NCBI RefSeq assembly: GCF_030386795.1
Contig: NZ_JANUQM010000028.1
Span: 1 to 32,927, forward strand
Direction: 5' to 3'
From: Streptomyces sp. S.PNR 29
GTDB taxonomy: Bacteria > Actinomycetota > Actinomycetes > Streptomycetales > Streptomycetaceae
Length of the DNA stretch: 32,927 bases
Made by a program: the position numbers and the translations under genes
Notes under the pieces: generated by a model
Told to the model about the DNA's origin: nothing
The model's database searches: none
What the model saw: the letters and a program-made list of their open reading frames with translations, nothing else
Part shown: positions 15,240-25,653 of the stretch, one piece after another
How the letters are laid out: each line of letters opens with the position of its first letter
How positions within the stretch are numbered: position 1 is the stretch's first letter

Positions 15240-16196
15240 CTACTGGTCCGTCTCGGCCTCAGCCACCAGATCCCGGCAGCGCTTCACGTCCTCGGCCATC
15301 TGCTCCAGCAGGGCCTCCAGCGTGTCGAACCTCGCCTGGCCGCGTACGAAGGCCAGGAAGTCGACGGCGACATGGAGGCCGTACAGGTCGAGGCCCACCC
15401 GGTCGATGGCGTACGCCTCCACCGTGCGCTCGGTGCCGTCGAACTGGGGGTTGGTCCCGACGGAGATCGCGGCCGGCATCGCCTCACCCTGGGCGTGCAG
15501 CCAGCCGGCGTAGACGCCGTCGGCGGGGACGGCGGTGTGGGGCAGCGTCTCGACGTTGGCCGTGGGGAAGCCGAGCTCACGGCCGCGCTGGGCGCCGCGG
15601 ACGACCACGCCCTCCACGCGGTGCGGCCGGCCGAGGATCTCGGCGGCGCCCCGGACGTCGCCCTCGGCGATCAGGCGCCGGGTCAGGGTCGAGGAGAAGG
15701 GCTCCCCGCCCCCGGCCTCGCCCGTCAGATACAGGTCCACGACCTCGACCTCGAAGTCGTAGATCTTGCCCTGTCCGGCCAGGAACTCGACATTGCCCGC
15801 CGCCTTGTGGCCGAAGCGGAAGTTGGGGCCCTCGACGACCGCTTTGGCGTGCAGCTTGTCGACCAGGACCTTGACGACGAAGTCGGCCGGGGACAGCTTC
15901 GAGAACTCGGTGGTGAAGGGAAGGACGAGGACCGCGTCCACGCCCAGGTCCGCCATCAGTTCGGCGCGGCGGTGGTGCGGGGCGAGCAGCGGCGGGTGGC
16001 TGCCGGGGCGGACCACCTCGCTGGGGTGCGGGTCGAAGGTGACGACGACAGCGGGAACGCCCAGCTCACGGGCGCGGTCCACGGCGTGCCGGATGATCAG
16101 CTGGTGTCCGCGGTGGACTCCGTCGTAGGAGCCGATGGTGACGACGCTGCGCCCCCAGTCCTCGGGGATGTCCTCCAAGCCACGCCAGCGCTGCAC
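15240..16196 (-). CDS. ribF: Bifunctional riboflavin kinase / FAD synthetase
   Basis: 318 aa, the normal bifunctional length; it turns riboflavin into FMN and then FAD. The N-terminal nucleotidyltransferase half shows GSYDGVHRGHQ (22-32) with the HxGH motif (H28, H31) and a later EGPNFRFGH motif. The C-terminal flavokinase half shows RELGFPTANV with the PTAN motif. The start is the GTG at 16196. It lies 140 nt beyond the end of the large STAND-like gene on the same strand, with only a weak hairpin between, and converges on the SCO5717-type gene. The product supplies FAD, for which ThyX is one local user. Confidence 0.96.
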   Translation of the reverse strand: MQRWRGLEDIPEDWGRSVVTIGSYDGVHRGHQLIIRHAVDRARELGVPAVVVTFDPHPSEVVRPGSHPPLLAPHHRRAELMADLGVDAVLVLPFTTEFSKLSPADFVVKVLVDKLHAKAVVEGPNFRFGHKAAGNVEFLAGQGKIYDFEVEVVDLYLTGEAGGGEPFSSTLTRRLIAEGDVRGAAEILGRPHRVEGVVVRGAQRGRELGFPTANVETLPHTAVPADGVYAGWLHAQGEAMPAAISVGTNPQFDGTERTVEAYAIDRVGLDLYGLHVAVDFLAFVRGQARFDTLEALLEQMAEDVKRCRDLVAEAETDQ

Positions 16197-16266
16197 TGTG
16201 CCTGCTCCTTGTCGAGTGCTCGTCGAACCCGTGTCCGTGGTTGCCTCTTACGCAGGTCTAAGGGTG

Positions 16267-16300
16267 CCATGCCGCCCGCTGGGGACCCGCATCGGCATGG
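16267..16300 (-). terminator. Weak hairpin between the STAND-like gene and ribF
   Basis: An 8-bp stem (CCATGCCG 16267-16274, CGGCATGG 16293-16300) with an 18-nt loop, about 35 nt after the stop of the 1156-aa protein. It may terminate weakly. Confidence 0.4.
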
Positions 16301-16336
16301 GGGCTGTGACCGGGCGCACGTGGGCGGCTACGGCTG

Positions 16337-19300
16337 TCATGCGGGAACCCGCACGCCGGCCAGGGTCTCGATCATCCGGCGGGTGCCGGGACCGACGAGC
16401 GCCACCCACTCCTCCGGGGCGTCGGTCAGCCAGCCGGTCACACGGAGGGCGAAGCCGGGGACATGGCGGCCCAGGTCGGCCAGGGCCCGGTCGAAGCGGG
16501 CGGCGCCGTCCGTGGTGCGGACCAGGAGGAGACCGGTGCGGTGGACGAGGTCGCGGAGGTCGTGGCCGCTGATCCGGGCGGCGGCGTGCAGCAGCGCGTC
16601 CAGGACGGCCGGGTCGTGCTCCTGGGCCAGGAGGTGTTCGCGCAGTTCCCGGCGGAGGTGGCGGGAGGCGGAGTTGCCGGGGGCGGCGAGTACGGCGGCG
16701 AGCGCGGTCCGCACCGGTTCCGGGCCGCCGTCCAGCAGGCCGGTGACCAGGGGCCGCAGCACGGCCCGGTCGGCGGGGCCCCGGTCGAGGCGCCGGTCGG
16801 CGTACGCGGCCACGTGGGCGGCGAGGTGCGGGGTGTGCGCCACGGCCTCCCCCACGAGGGCGGCGACCCGGCGGGCCAGCGTGGGTGTGGTGGCGTCGGC
16901 GAGGGTGCGCAGCACCTCTCCGGCGTCCGGTCCGCGCAACCGCGCCCGGAAGGCGTCGAGAACCGGCGTGGGATGGGTCGTGAGGGCCGCGACGATCGCG
17001 CTCGGCGGGATCTGCGGGTCGCCCGCCGCGAACTGCCGCAGCGCCTGCGGGAGGTGACGGGCGCGGGTGCTCGGGTCCCGTACGAGCAGCGCGAGCGCGC
17101 CGCCGTGCAGGCCGCTGTCGGCGGGCCGGGCGAGCAGGGTGAGGGCGGCGTGACGCAGCAGTGCGCGGTCGGCCTCGGTGCGTGCGTGCGGAGCGGCCCG
17201 CAGCCCGTGGGTCACCGCCGCCGCCCGCCGCGCGGGCCGCTCGTCGTGCGCCCATCGGCCGACGGCCCGGCAGACGGCGGACGGTTCCTCCTCCGCGAGG
17301 ACGGCGAGCAGTTGGCCGGCCCGGCGGTGGGCCCGGTCGACGAGCACCTCGGTCAGCTCGTCCAGAGCCCGGCGCCGGTGCGTGTGCAGCAGCGCCTGCG
17401 CGGCCGTCGCCACGGTCGCGTGCGGGGTGGCGGGCAGCGGCCGCTCGTCGTCGAACCAACGGGTGAGGAGTGGTTGTACGGCGACGGCGTCGGCAGCGAG
17501 CAGCCGGGCCACGGCATCGAGGTAGCGGGGGCCGGCCTCGTCCGGGGGCCCGTCGGCGTGGACGAGCCGGCGGAGCAGGTCGAGGCGCGCCTCCAGGGGC
17601 AGCGAGAGGGCCGTCCAGAGGGCGGGCCCGAACTCCCCCGGCACCGGTCGCCCTTCGCTCCGCCAGGCCACGATCCGGTCGGCGAGCAGCCGCAGCACGT
17701 CCGTGTACGGTGCCGCGTCGGGCACGCCTCTGAGGACCTCGGCGACGAGTCGGGCGGCCCACCAGGAGTGCGGGTCGGCATCCAGGGCGTGCACCAACTC
17801 CTGCAGCTGGAGGGCGAGTCGGAGTGTGCCGTACCGGCGGGCGAGGAGCAGCAGGGCCTGGACAACGGGTCCGATGCGGTGGTGCGGTACGGGGAGGGGG
17901 TGGGCGTCCTGTGGGAGGCGGCAGCGGTGGACCAGGACGCGCAGGGCCTCGTCCAGGTCGAGGTGCGTGCCCTGGATCCAGTCGGCGATCTCCTCGTGGG
18001 CGAAGCGGTAGCCGTCGCCGGCCGGGACGAGGAGGCCTTCGGCGAGGACGGCGGACGCCCATCCGGTGCCGCCGCCGAGCCGGTCCGGGGCCGGCCCCCA
18101 CGGGAACACCTCCTCGAACGACGCCCGGTCCAACCCGCCCTGCCCGGTGCCGATGCTGCGCCGGGCGGCCTCGTGGACCTGACCGGAGACCTTCGCCGCG
18201 AGACGGCGTACGGCGGTGCCGCGCAGGTCGTGCTGCGCGGCCAGGCGCTGCGCGATACGCAGGCACATCAGGTCGAGGTAGGCCGAGAAGACCTCGTGCC
18301 GGTCGGTGCGGGCGACGGCCGGGGGGTCGCTTTCGGCGGCCCGGACCTCCGAGAGCAGGCGGAGGGTGAGGGGGTGGCGGGCGTCGGCGTCCGGCAGTGC
18401 CCCTTCCGGGACGCCGTAGCGGACGCGTGCCTGCCGGGCCTCGTCCTCGGTCAGGTCGCCGAGCGGGACGCAGGGCGGGACACCGGGCACGGCCTCGTCC
18501 GCCGAGCGCCCCTCGTGCAGCAGCTCGGCCGGAAACTCCGCCCCTGCCCGTTCCCAGTACTCCACGCGGCACGCCACCACCAGCCGTGCCCCCGTCTCCC
18601 GTAGCCACTGTGCCGTCCCCTCGGCCCACTCGCTCAGGCGGTGGGTCAGGGCCGACGGCGTCTCCTCGGGGGTGTCCAGCAGGAGCAGCAGGGGGTGGCC
18701 GGTGTCCCGGGCGAGGCGGGCCAGGCGTTCCGGGGAGGTGTCCCCGAGGCCGGTGGCAAGGGGAACGCGGGTGGCGGCCACGATCCGCGCCGCGCGGGTC
18801 AGGGCCCGGCGTGCCGCGTCCGCCACCGAGGTGTCGTCGTCCCGCAGGTCGGCGCCGCGCAGCCACAGCGTGGGGGCGGAGTGGCGGCGGGCCGCGAGGG
18901 CGGCGAGTTCGGTCGTACGGCCGCTGCCGGGTGCCCCGACGAGGCCGAGGACACGGGCCGGGCCCTCGGTGAAGGCGGCGAACTCCCGTGCCGTCGCGGC
19001 CCGTTCGACGGGCTCGGCCGTGTGGCAGAGCCCCGGCCGCGCGTCGAGCGGGCCGTCCTGCGCCATCGAGGTGGCGGTGAGTTCCCGCACGCCGGCCAGG
19101 TTGAGGTCGGCGCCGTACGCGGGGACCGTCGCCCCGTTCGCCGCGAGCAGGTCGCCGAGGGGGCCCTCGGTGCCCGGGAGCAGCGGCACGGCGAAGCCGA
19201 CCTCGCTGTGATCGGAGCTCAGGGCCGTGCCGAGGACGCCGAGCACGGCGCCGGTCGTGGCGTCGAGCACCGGTCCCCCGGCCGCGCCCCCTCCCAGGCG

Positions 19301-19807
19301 CAGCGCGTCGCGGCCGTCCGTGCCGATCGCCAACTCCAGGACGCCGTCCAGCCGGTGGAGGCGGCCCGTGGCCGTGTACGTCACGGTGGTCGTGCCGAGG
19401 ATCCGCGCCTCGCGCCAGCAGCCGGCGGCGATCCGCACATACGTGCCGCAGTCGATCCGGTCCCGCGCGGTGACGGGAAGCGGTGCGACACCGAGGCCCC
19501 CGGTGTGGACGAGGGCCAGGTCCAGGGCGGGCAGGGGGGTCACCGCGGCGGCGGTCACGACGCGGCGGCGGCCGTCGGCGGTGTGCAGTACGAGCCGGGG
19601 CAGGCCGTCGACGGCTTCGTGGCTGGTGATCAGCGTGCCGTGCCGGTCGGCGACGAAACCGGTGCCCCGGGGGCGTCCGGCCGGGTCGTGGATGCGGACG
19701 AGGGCCTCGTCGGGCGCGTGCCGATCCGCACCGCCCAGGGCGTCGTCGAGACGAGCGTCCTGGGGGCCGTGTGCGCCGTCACGCGGGTGCGGGCCCCGTG
19801 CAGCCAT
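16337..19807 (-). CDS. Trypsin-fold / STAND-like P-loop NTPase protein, probably catalytically degenerate
   Basis: 1156 aa. Residues 30-215 resemble a trypsin/HtrA-like protease: H63 in LITSHEAV and D96 in PALDLALV are in place, but GGGAAGGPV has A176 where the catalytic serine belongs. A P-loop region at about 280-490 follows: Walker A-like GAPGSGRTT (291-299) with R297 instead of lysine, Walker B-like LLLLLDTPEE (373-382), VVACRVEYW (410-418), and a STAND-type HPLTLRLL (478-485). From 500 to the end it is Ala/Leu/Arg-rich helical repeats (HEAT-like). There is no signal peptide or membrane segment. The ATG has GGGAGG seven bases upstream. The layout parallels effector-STAND sensors, including antiphage types, yet it sits in a housekeeping locus between ribF and truB. 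Function unknown. Confidence 0.88.
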   Translation of the reverse strand: MAARGPHPRDGAHGPQDARLDDALGGADRHAPDEALVRIHDPAGRPRGTGFVADRHGTLITSHEAVDGLPRLVLHTADGRRRVVTAAAVTPLPALDLALVHTGGLGVAPLPVTARDRIDCGTYVRIAAGCWREARILGTTTVTYTATGRLHRLDGVLELAIGTDGRDALRLGGGAAGGPVLDATTGAVLGVLGTALSSDHSEVGFAVPLLPGTEGPLGDLLAANGATVPAYGADLNLAGVRELTATSMAQDGPLDARPGLCHTAEPVERAATAREFAAFTEGPARVLGLVGAPGSGRTTELAALAARRHSAPTLWLRGADLRDDDTSVADAARRALTRAARIVAATRVPLATGLGDTSPERLARLARDTGHPLLLLLDTPEETPSALTHRLSEWAEGTAQWLRETGARLVVACRVEYWERAGAEFPAELLHEGRSADEAVPGVPPCVPLGDLTEDEARQARVRYGVPEGALPDADARHPLTLRLLSEVRAAESDPPAVARTDRHEVFSAYLDLMCLRIAQRLAAQHDLRGTAVRRLAAKVSGQVHEAARRSIGTGQGGLDRASFEEVFPWGPAPDRLGGGTGWASAVLAEGLLVPAGDGYRFAHEEIADWIQGTHLDLDEALRVLVHRCRLPQDAHPLPVPHHRIGPVVQALLLLARRYGTLRLALQLQELVHALDADPHSWWAARLVAEVLRGVPDAAPYTDVLRLLADRIVAWRSEGRPVPGEFGPALWTALSLPLEARLDLLRRLVHADGPPDEAGPRYLDAVARLLAADAVAVQPLLTRWFDDERPLPATPHATVATAAQALLHTHRRRALDELTEVLVDRAHRRAGQLLAVLAEEEPSAVCRAVGRWAHDERPARRAAAVTHGLRAAPHARTEADRALLRHAALTLLARPADSGLHGGALALLVRDPSTRARHLPQALRQFAAGDPQIPPSAIVAALTTHPTPVLDAFRARLRGPDAGEVLRTLADATTPTLARRVAALVGEAVAHTPHLAAHVAAYADRRLDRGPADRAVLRPLVTGLLDGGPEPVRTALAAVLAAPGNSASRHLRRELREHLLAQEHDPAVLDALLHAAARISGHDLRDLVHRTGLLLVRTTDGAARFDRALADLGRHVPGFALRVTGWLTDAPEEWVALVGPGTRRMIETLAGVRVPA

Positions 19808-19827
19808 CGTCGAACCTCCCGCCGTAC

Positions 19828-19878
19828 ATCTGTCCCCTGCTGTTCGACAGTAGGCGGGAGATGATCAGCGGGACAGAT
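19828..19878 (-). promoter_or_regulatory. Promoter with flanking inverted repeats for the STAND-like gene
   Basis: On the minus strand, CTGTCC (19871-19876), 18 bases and TACTGT (19847-19852) make a plausible promoter. The 9-bp arms ATCTGTCCC (19828-19836) and GGGACAGAT (19870-19878) are perfect inverted repeats framing it, and a smaller dyad CTGTTCGACAG (19840-19850) overlaps the -10. A repressor site is likely. Confidence 0.45.
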
Positions 19879-19993
19879 CGCTCGGCGAACGCGCCCCCTT
19901 CCGCTCCCCGGGTTCACTCCGAGCGCCTGCCCGGAGGGGTGAATGGGTGGGGATCGGTGGATACACCCTAGAGGTGGGGGAACCGAGGGGGGA

Positions 19994-20040
19994 CCGTGGA
20001 GCGGCGACAGCGGAATGTCCCCGTGTTCGCCGCTCCACGG
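19994..20040 (-). terminator. Terminator after truB
   Basis: A perfect 14-bp stem (19994-20007 and 20027-20040) with a 19-nt loop, 20 nt after the truB stop. It ends the DUF503-rbfA-truB unit before the STAND-like gene. Confidence 0.8.
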
Positions 20041-20059
20041 GCGAAGGCCCGGCCCTGTC

Positions 20060-20965
20060 TCAGCCGAAGACGGCCAGGCTCTTGGCCTTGCCCTTGTGTT
20101 CCTCCACGAGGGCGAGCAGGCGGCCCTCGGGGCCGAGGACGGCCACGGCGCCCGCGCCCGCGTACTCCTCGGGCATCTCCAGCCGTACGCCGTTGGTGAG
20201 CAGCCGGGCGCGCCGGGCGTCGACGTCCCAGCGCGGGAAGGCGGCTGCGGCCGCCTCGGCGATAGGCATCACGGTCAGCTCCTTCTGGAGCTGGTCCAGG
20301 GTCCGCGCGGAGTCGAGCTTGTACGGCCCGACGCGGGTGCGGCGCAGGGCGGTGAGGTGGCCGCCGACACCGAGGTCGGCGCCCAGGTCGCGGGCCAGGG
20401 CGCGGATGTAGGTGCCGGAGGAGCAGACCACCGACACGACCAGGTCGAGCACCGGGGTGCCGTCGTCGGCGACGGCGTCCCGCACGTCGTACACGCTGAA
20501 CGACGAGACGGTGACGGGCCGGGCGGGAATCTCGAACTCCTCGCCCTCCCTGGCCCGCTTGTAGGACCGCACGCCGTTGATCTTGATGGCGCTGACCTTG
20601 GACGGCACCTGCATGATGTCGCCGGTCAGTTTGGCGATTCCGGCGTCGATGGCGTCCCGGGTGACCTTGGAGGCGTCGGTGGAGGAGGTGATCTCCCCCT
20701 CGGCGTCGTCCGTGAGCGTGGTCTGGCCGAGCCGGAGGGTGCCCAGGTACTCCTTCTCGGTCAGCGCGAGGTGCCCGAGGAGCTTGGTCGCCTTCTCCAC
20801 GCCGAGGACGAGGACGCCCGTCGCCATCGGGTCGAGCGTGCCGGCGTGGCCGACGCGCCGGGTCTTCGCGATGCCCCGCATCTTGGCGACGACGTCGTGC
20901 GAAGTGAAGCCCGACGGCTTGTCGACGATGACAAGGCCGTCGGGCGTGGTGTGCTTCTGGGTCAT
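20060..20965 (-). CDS. truB: tRNA pseudouridine(55) synthase
   Basis: 301 aa. Makes pseudouridine 55 in the T-loop of nearly all tRNAs. It begins with MTQKHTTPDGLVIVDKP; the catalytic motif is GTLDPMATGVL with the nucleophilic aspartate in LDP (about residue 45). KEY and RALARDLG segments are typical of TruB. The C-terminus carries a PUA-like extension around VRLEMPEEYAGAG. The ATG overlaps the rbfA stop by four bases (ATGA), so translation is coupled. It is the last gene of the unit and is followed by a terminator. Confidence 0.96.
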   Translation of the reverse strand: MTQKHTTPDGLVIVDKPSGFTSHDVVAKMRGIAKTRRVGHAGTLDPMATGVLVLGVEKATKLLGHLALTEKEYLGTLRLGQTTLTDDAEGEITSSTDASKVTRDAIDAGIAKLTGDIMQVPSKVSAIKINGVRSYKRAREGEEFEIPARPVTVSSFSVYDVRDAVADDGTPVLDLVVSVVCSSGTYIRALARDLGADLGVGGHLTALRRTRVGPYKLDSARTLDQLQKELTVMPIAEAAAAAFPRWDVDARRARLLTNGVRLEMPEEYAGAGAVAVLGPEGRLLALVEEHKGKAKSLAVFG

Positions 20966-21408
20966 TCGGCGGTGTCGTCCGTCTCGTCGGCGGGCTTCTT
21001 GTACGGGTCCGCGCCACCGGCGTAGGTGGCGCCGGCGGACGCCTCACGCACCTTGGCGTCGGACTGGCGCGCCTTGTCGAGGAGGTCCTCGATGGTCCGT
21101 GCGGTGTCCGGGAGGGCGTCGGCGACGAAGGTCAGGGTCGGCGTGAACTTCACGCCGGCCGCCCTGCCGACCTCGGAGCGCAGGATGCCCTTGGCGCTCT
21201 CCAGACCGGCGGCCGCGGCCTGCCGCTCCTCGTCGTCCCCGTACACGGTGTAGAAGACGGTCGCCTCCCGCAGATCGCCCGTCACCCGGGTGTCCGTGAT
21301 GGTGACGTGCGAGCCGAGCCGCGGGTCCTTGATCCCGCGCTGCAGCTTCTGGGCCACCACCTCTCGGATGAGGTCCGCCAGCCTCTTCGCCCGCGCGTTG
21401 TCGGCCAC
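20962..21408 (-). CDS. rbfA: Ribosome-binding factor A
   Basis: 148-aa KH-type protein that helps mature the 5' end of 16S rRNA in the 30S subunit. It is recognised by ADNARAKRLADLIREVV, then GSHVTITDTRVTGDLREATVF and FTPTLTFVAD, with a disordered acidic tail. I chose the GTG at 21408, since it begins the conserved N-terminus and has GGGAGA about eight bases upstream; the frame extends much further upstream without any family similarity. It overlaps truB and lies 35 nt after the DUF503 gene. Confidence 0.95.
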   Translation of the reverse strand: MADNARAKRLADLIREVVAQKLQRGIKDPRLGSHVTITDTRVTGDLREATVFYTVYGDDEERQAAAAGLESAKGILRSEVGRAAGVKFTPTLTFVADALPDTARTIEDLLDKARQSDAKVREASAGATYAGGADPYKKPADETDDTAE

Positions 21409-21443
21409 TGGTCCGTCTCCCAATCTTCCTGTTCTACGTTCGG

Positions 21444-21737
21444 TCAGTCGTCGTCGCCGTGGAAGCGGCGTCTCACCGCGAGCAGTTCCACCTCGGGGCG
21501 GCCGGCGACCAGCCGTTCGCACCGGTCGAGTATGTCGGTCAGGTGCCCCGCGTCGGCGGACACCACCGCGAGCCCGATGCCGGCCCTGCGGTGGAGGTCC
21601 ATGTGTTCCACCTCGGCCGCGCTCACCGCGTACTTCCGCTGGAGTTCGGCGACGATGGGGCGGACGACGGAGCGCTTCTCCTTCAGCGACCGTACGTCGC
21701 CGAGCAGGAGGTCGAAGGACAGCGTCCCCACGTACAT
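21444..21737 (-). CDS. DUF503 protein (YlxP-like)
   Basis: 97-aa small protein of the DUF503 family (MYVGTLSFDLLLGDVRSLKEKR), commonly found between infB and rbfA and thought to be linked to ribosome maturation. The start is uncertain. The ATG at 21737 gives the usual family N-terminus but has no clear ribosome-binding site. An in-frame ATG at 21791 has CAGGGAC directly before it and would add 18 residues. I prefer 21737 on family length. It heads the DUF503-rbfA-truB unit, after the infB terminator. Confidence 0.88.
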   Translation of the reverse strand: MYVGTLSFDLLLGDVRSLKEKRSVVRPIVAELQRKYAVSAAEVEHMDLHRRAGIGLAVVSADAGHLTDILDRCERLVAGRPEVELLAVRRRFHGDDD

Positions 21738-21924
21738 GTGTGCCCGGATGACCCGCCGGTACGGGATCGAAGGTCCTGTAGAACCGTACATCGTCCCTGC
21801 CGGGGGCTCGACGGGGTTTTTCCTGGGGCTTTGCCCTAGGGCCCGGCGCGCGGTGGGGGTGCCTTGCGTCGTCCCGCGGGTGCGGGCCGGTGGGGCTGCC
21901 CCTGAGGCCGGCCCCGGTACACGG

Positions 21925-21964
21925 CGCGGTGGCCGACGGGAACACTGTCCCGTCGGCCACCGCG
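21925..21964 (-). terminator. Terminator after infB
   Basis: A perfect 17-bp stem (21925-21941 and 21948-21964) with a 6-nt loop, 11 nt after the infB stop. It is among the strongest hairpins in the window and would cut the nusA-infB unit off from DUF503-rbfA-truB. Confidence 0.85.
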
Positions 21965-21975
21965 GACCGTGGCTG

Positions 21976-25017
<3,042 letters not shown>

Positions 25018-25055
25018 TTCGCTCCTTTGAGGTCCGGGTTGCGGCCGGACCGTCG

Positions 25056-25100
25056 CTAGTTCATGGGCGTACTCATCGCGTACTCATCGAGTGCTCATCG
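25056..25100 (-). repeat. 11-bp tandem repeat forming three overlapping mini-ORFs in the infB leader
   Basis: Plus-strand units 25068-25078, 25079-25089 (both CGTACTCATCG) and 25090-25100 (two mismatches) repeat with an exact 11-bp period. On the minus strand each unit supplies an ATGA. This gives mini-ORFs 25098-25084 (MSTR), 25087-25073 (MSTR) and 25076-25056 (MSTPMN), each start overlapping the previous stop. The last ends 38 nt before the infB start. No strong ribosome-binding site precedes the first. Translation is not proven. Confidence 0.5.
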
Positions 25101-25203
25101 CAATCTCGACCTGCTTTCGACTCGCGAGGTACCAGGCCGCACGGGGTTCCGTGCGGCACGTCTTTCTTACCGTGTTGCCCTTCAGCAAGCTGACAGCTGC
25201 TGC

Positions 25204-25485
25204 TCAGCAACCTTGTGCCTGCTCGACGTACCGGCGCAACGCCTTTACGTCGAGCGGCCCCGGGACACGCAGCGCCCGCGGGAACGCCCGGCGGCGTACC
25301 GCCTGGTCGAGACAGACCAGGGCGGGGTGCACATACGCACCCCGGCCGGGCAGCGTACCGCGAGGATCGGGGACGCATGCATCCTCGACCGCCACGATCC
25401 GCAGCAGTTCGATCTTGGCCGCTCGCTCCCGGCACCCCACACAAGTGCGCTCAGGGCATACGCGGGTATGCGTCCGGCCAGACAC
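25204..25485 (-). CDS. ylxR: YlxR family RNA-binding protein (DUF448)
   Basis: 93-aa protein with the YlxR signature: CVGCRERAAK (15-24), then LLRIV and the LPGRGAYVHP segment. The structure is an RNA-binding fold. In Bacillus and Clostridium it has been linked to transcription regulation and RNase P, but its role here is not known. It is almost always located between nusA and infB, as here. The GTG at 25485 is directly next to AGGAG, too close for a normal ribosome-binding site, so the true start may be slightly different. It is separated from nusA by 168 nt and from infB by 186 nt. Confidence 0.88.
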   Translation of the reverse strand: MSGRTHTRVCPERTCVGCRERAAKIELLRIVAVEDACVPDPRGTLPGRGAYVHPALVCLDQAVRRRAFPRALRVPGPLDVKALRRYVEQAQGC

Positions 25486-25653
25486 TCCTAAGTCTACCTC
25501 CCCGCACCGACCTCACCCCTGTCGGGCAAGAATCGAACGGCTGTTGTCGTGATCTAAGCGACCTGCGGCTCAGATCTATTCCCCGATCACTTTTCCGGCG
25601 CTCTTCCGGCGGTTCCCCGGCAGGCTCCCGGCACTCTTCCGCCGTCCGGGCGA

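Noticed and set aside
16248..18866. 872-codon frame on the same strand as the STAND-like gene
   Set aside because: Out-of-frame reading rich in Arg/Pro. The 1156-aa frame has the ordered motifs and a good ribosome-binding site.
21409..21960. Upstream extension of RbfA
   Set aside because: The frame runs through the DUF503 gene. The family start is the GTG at 21408.
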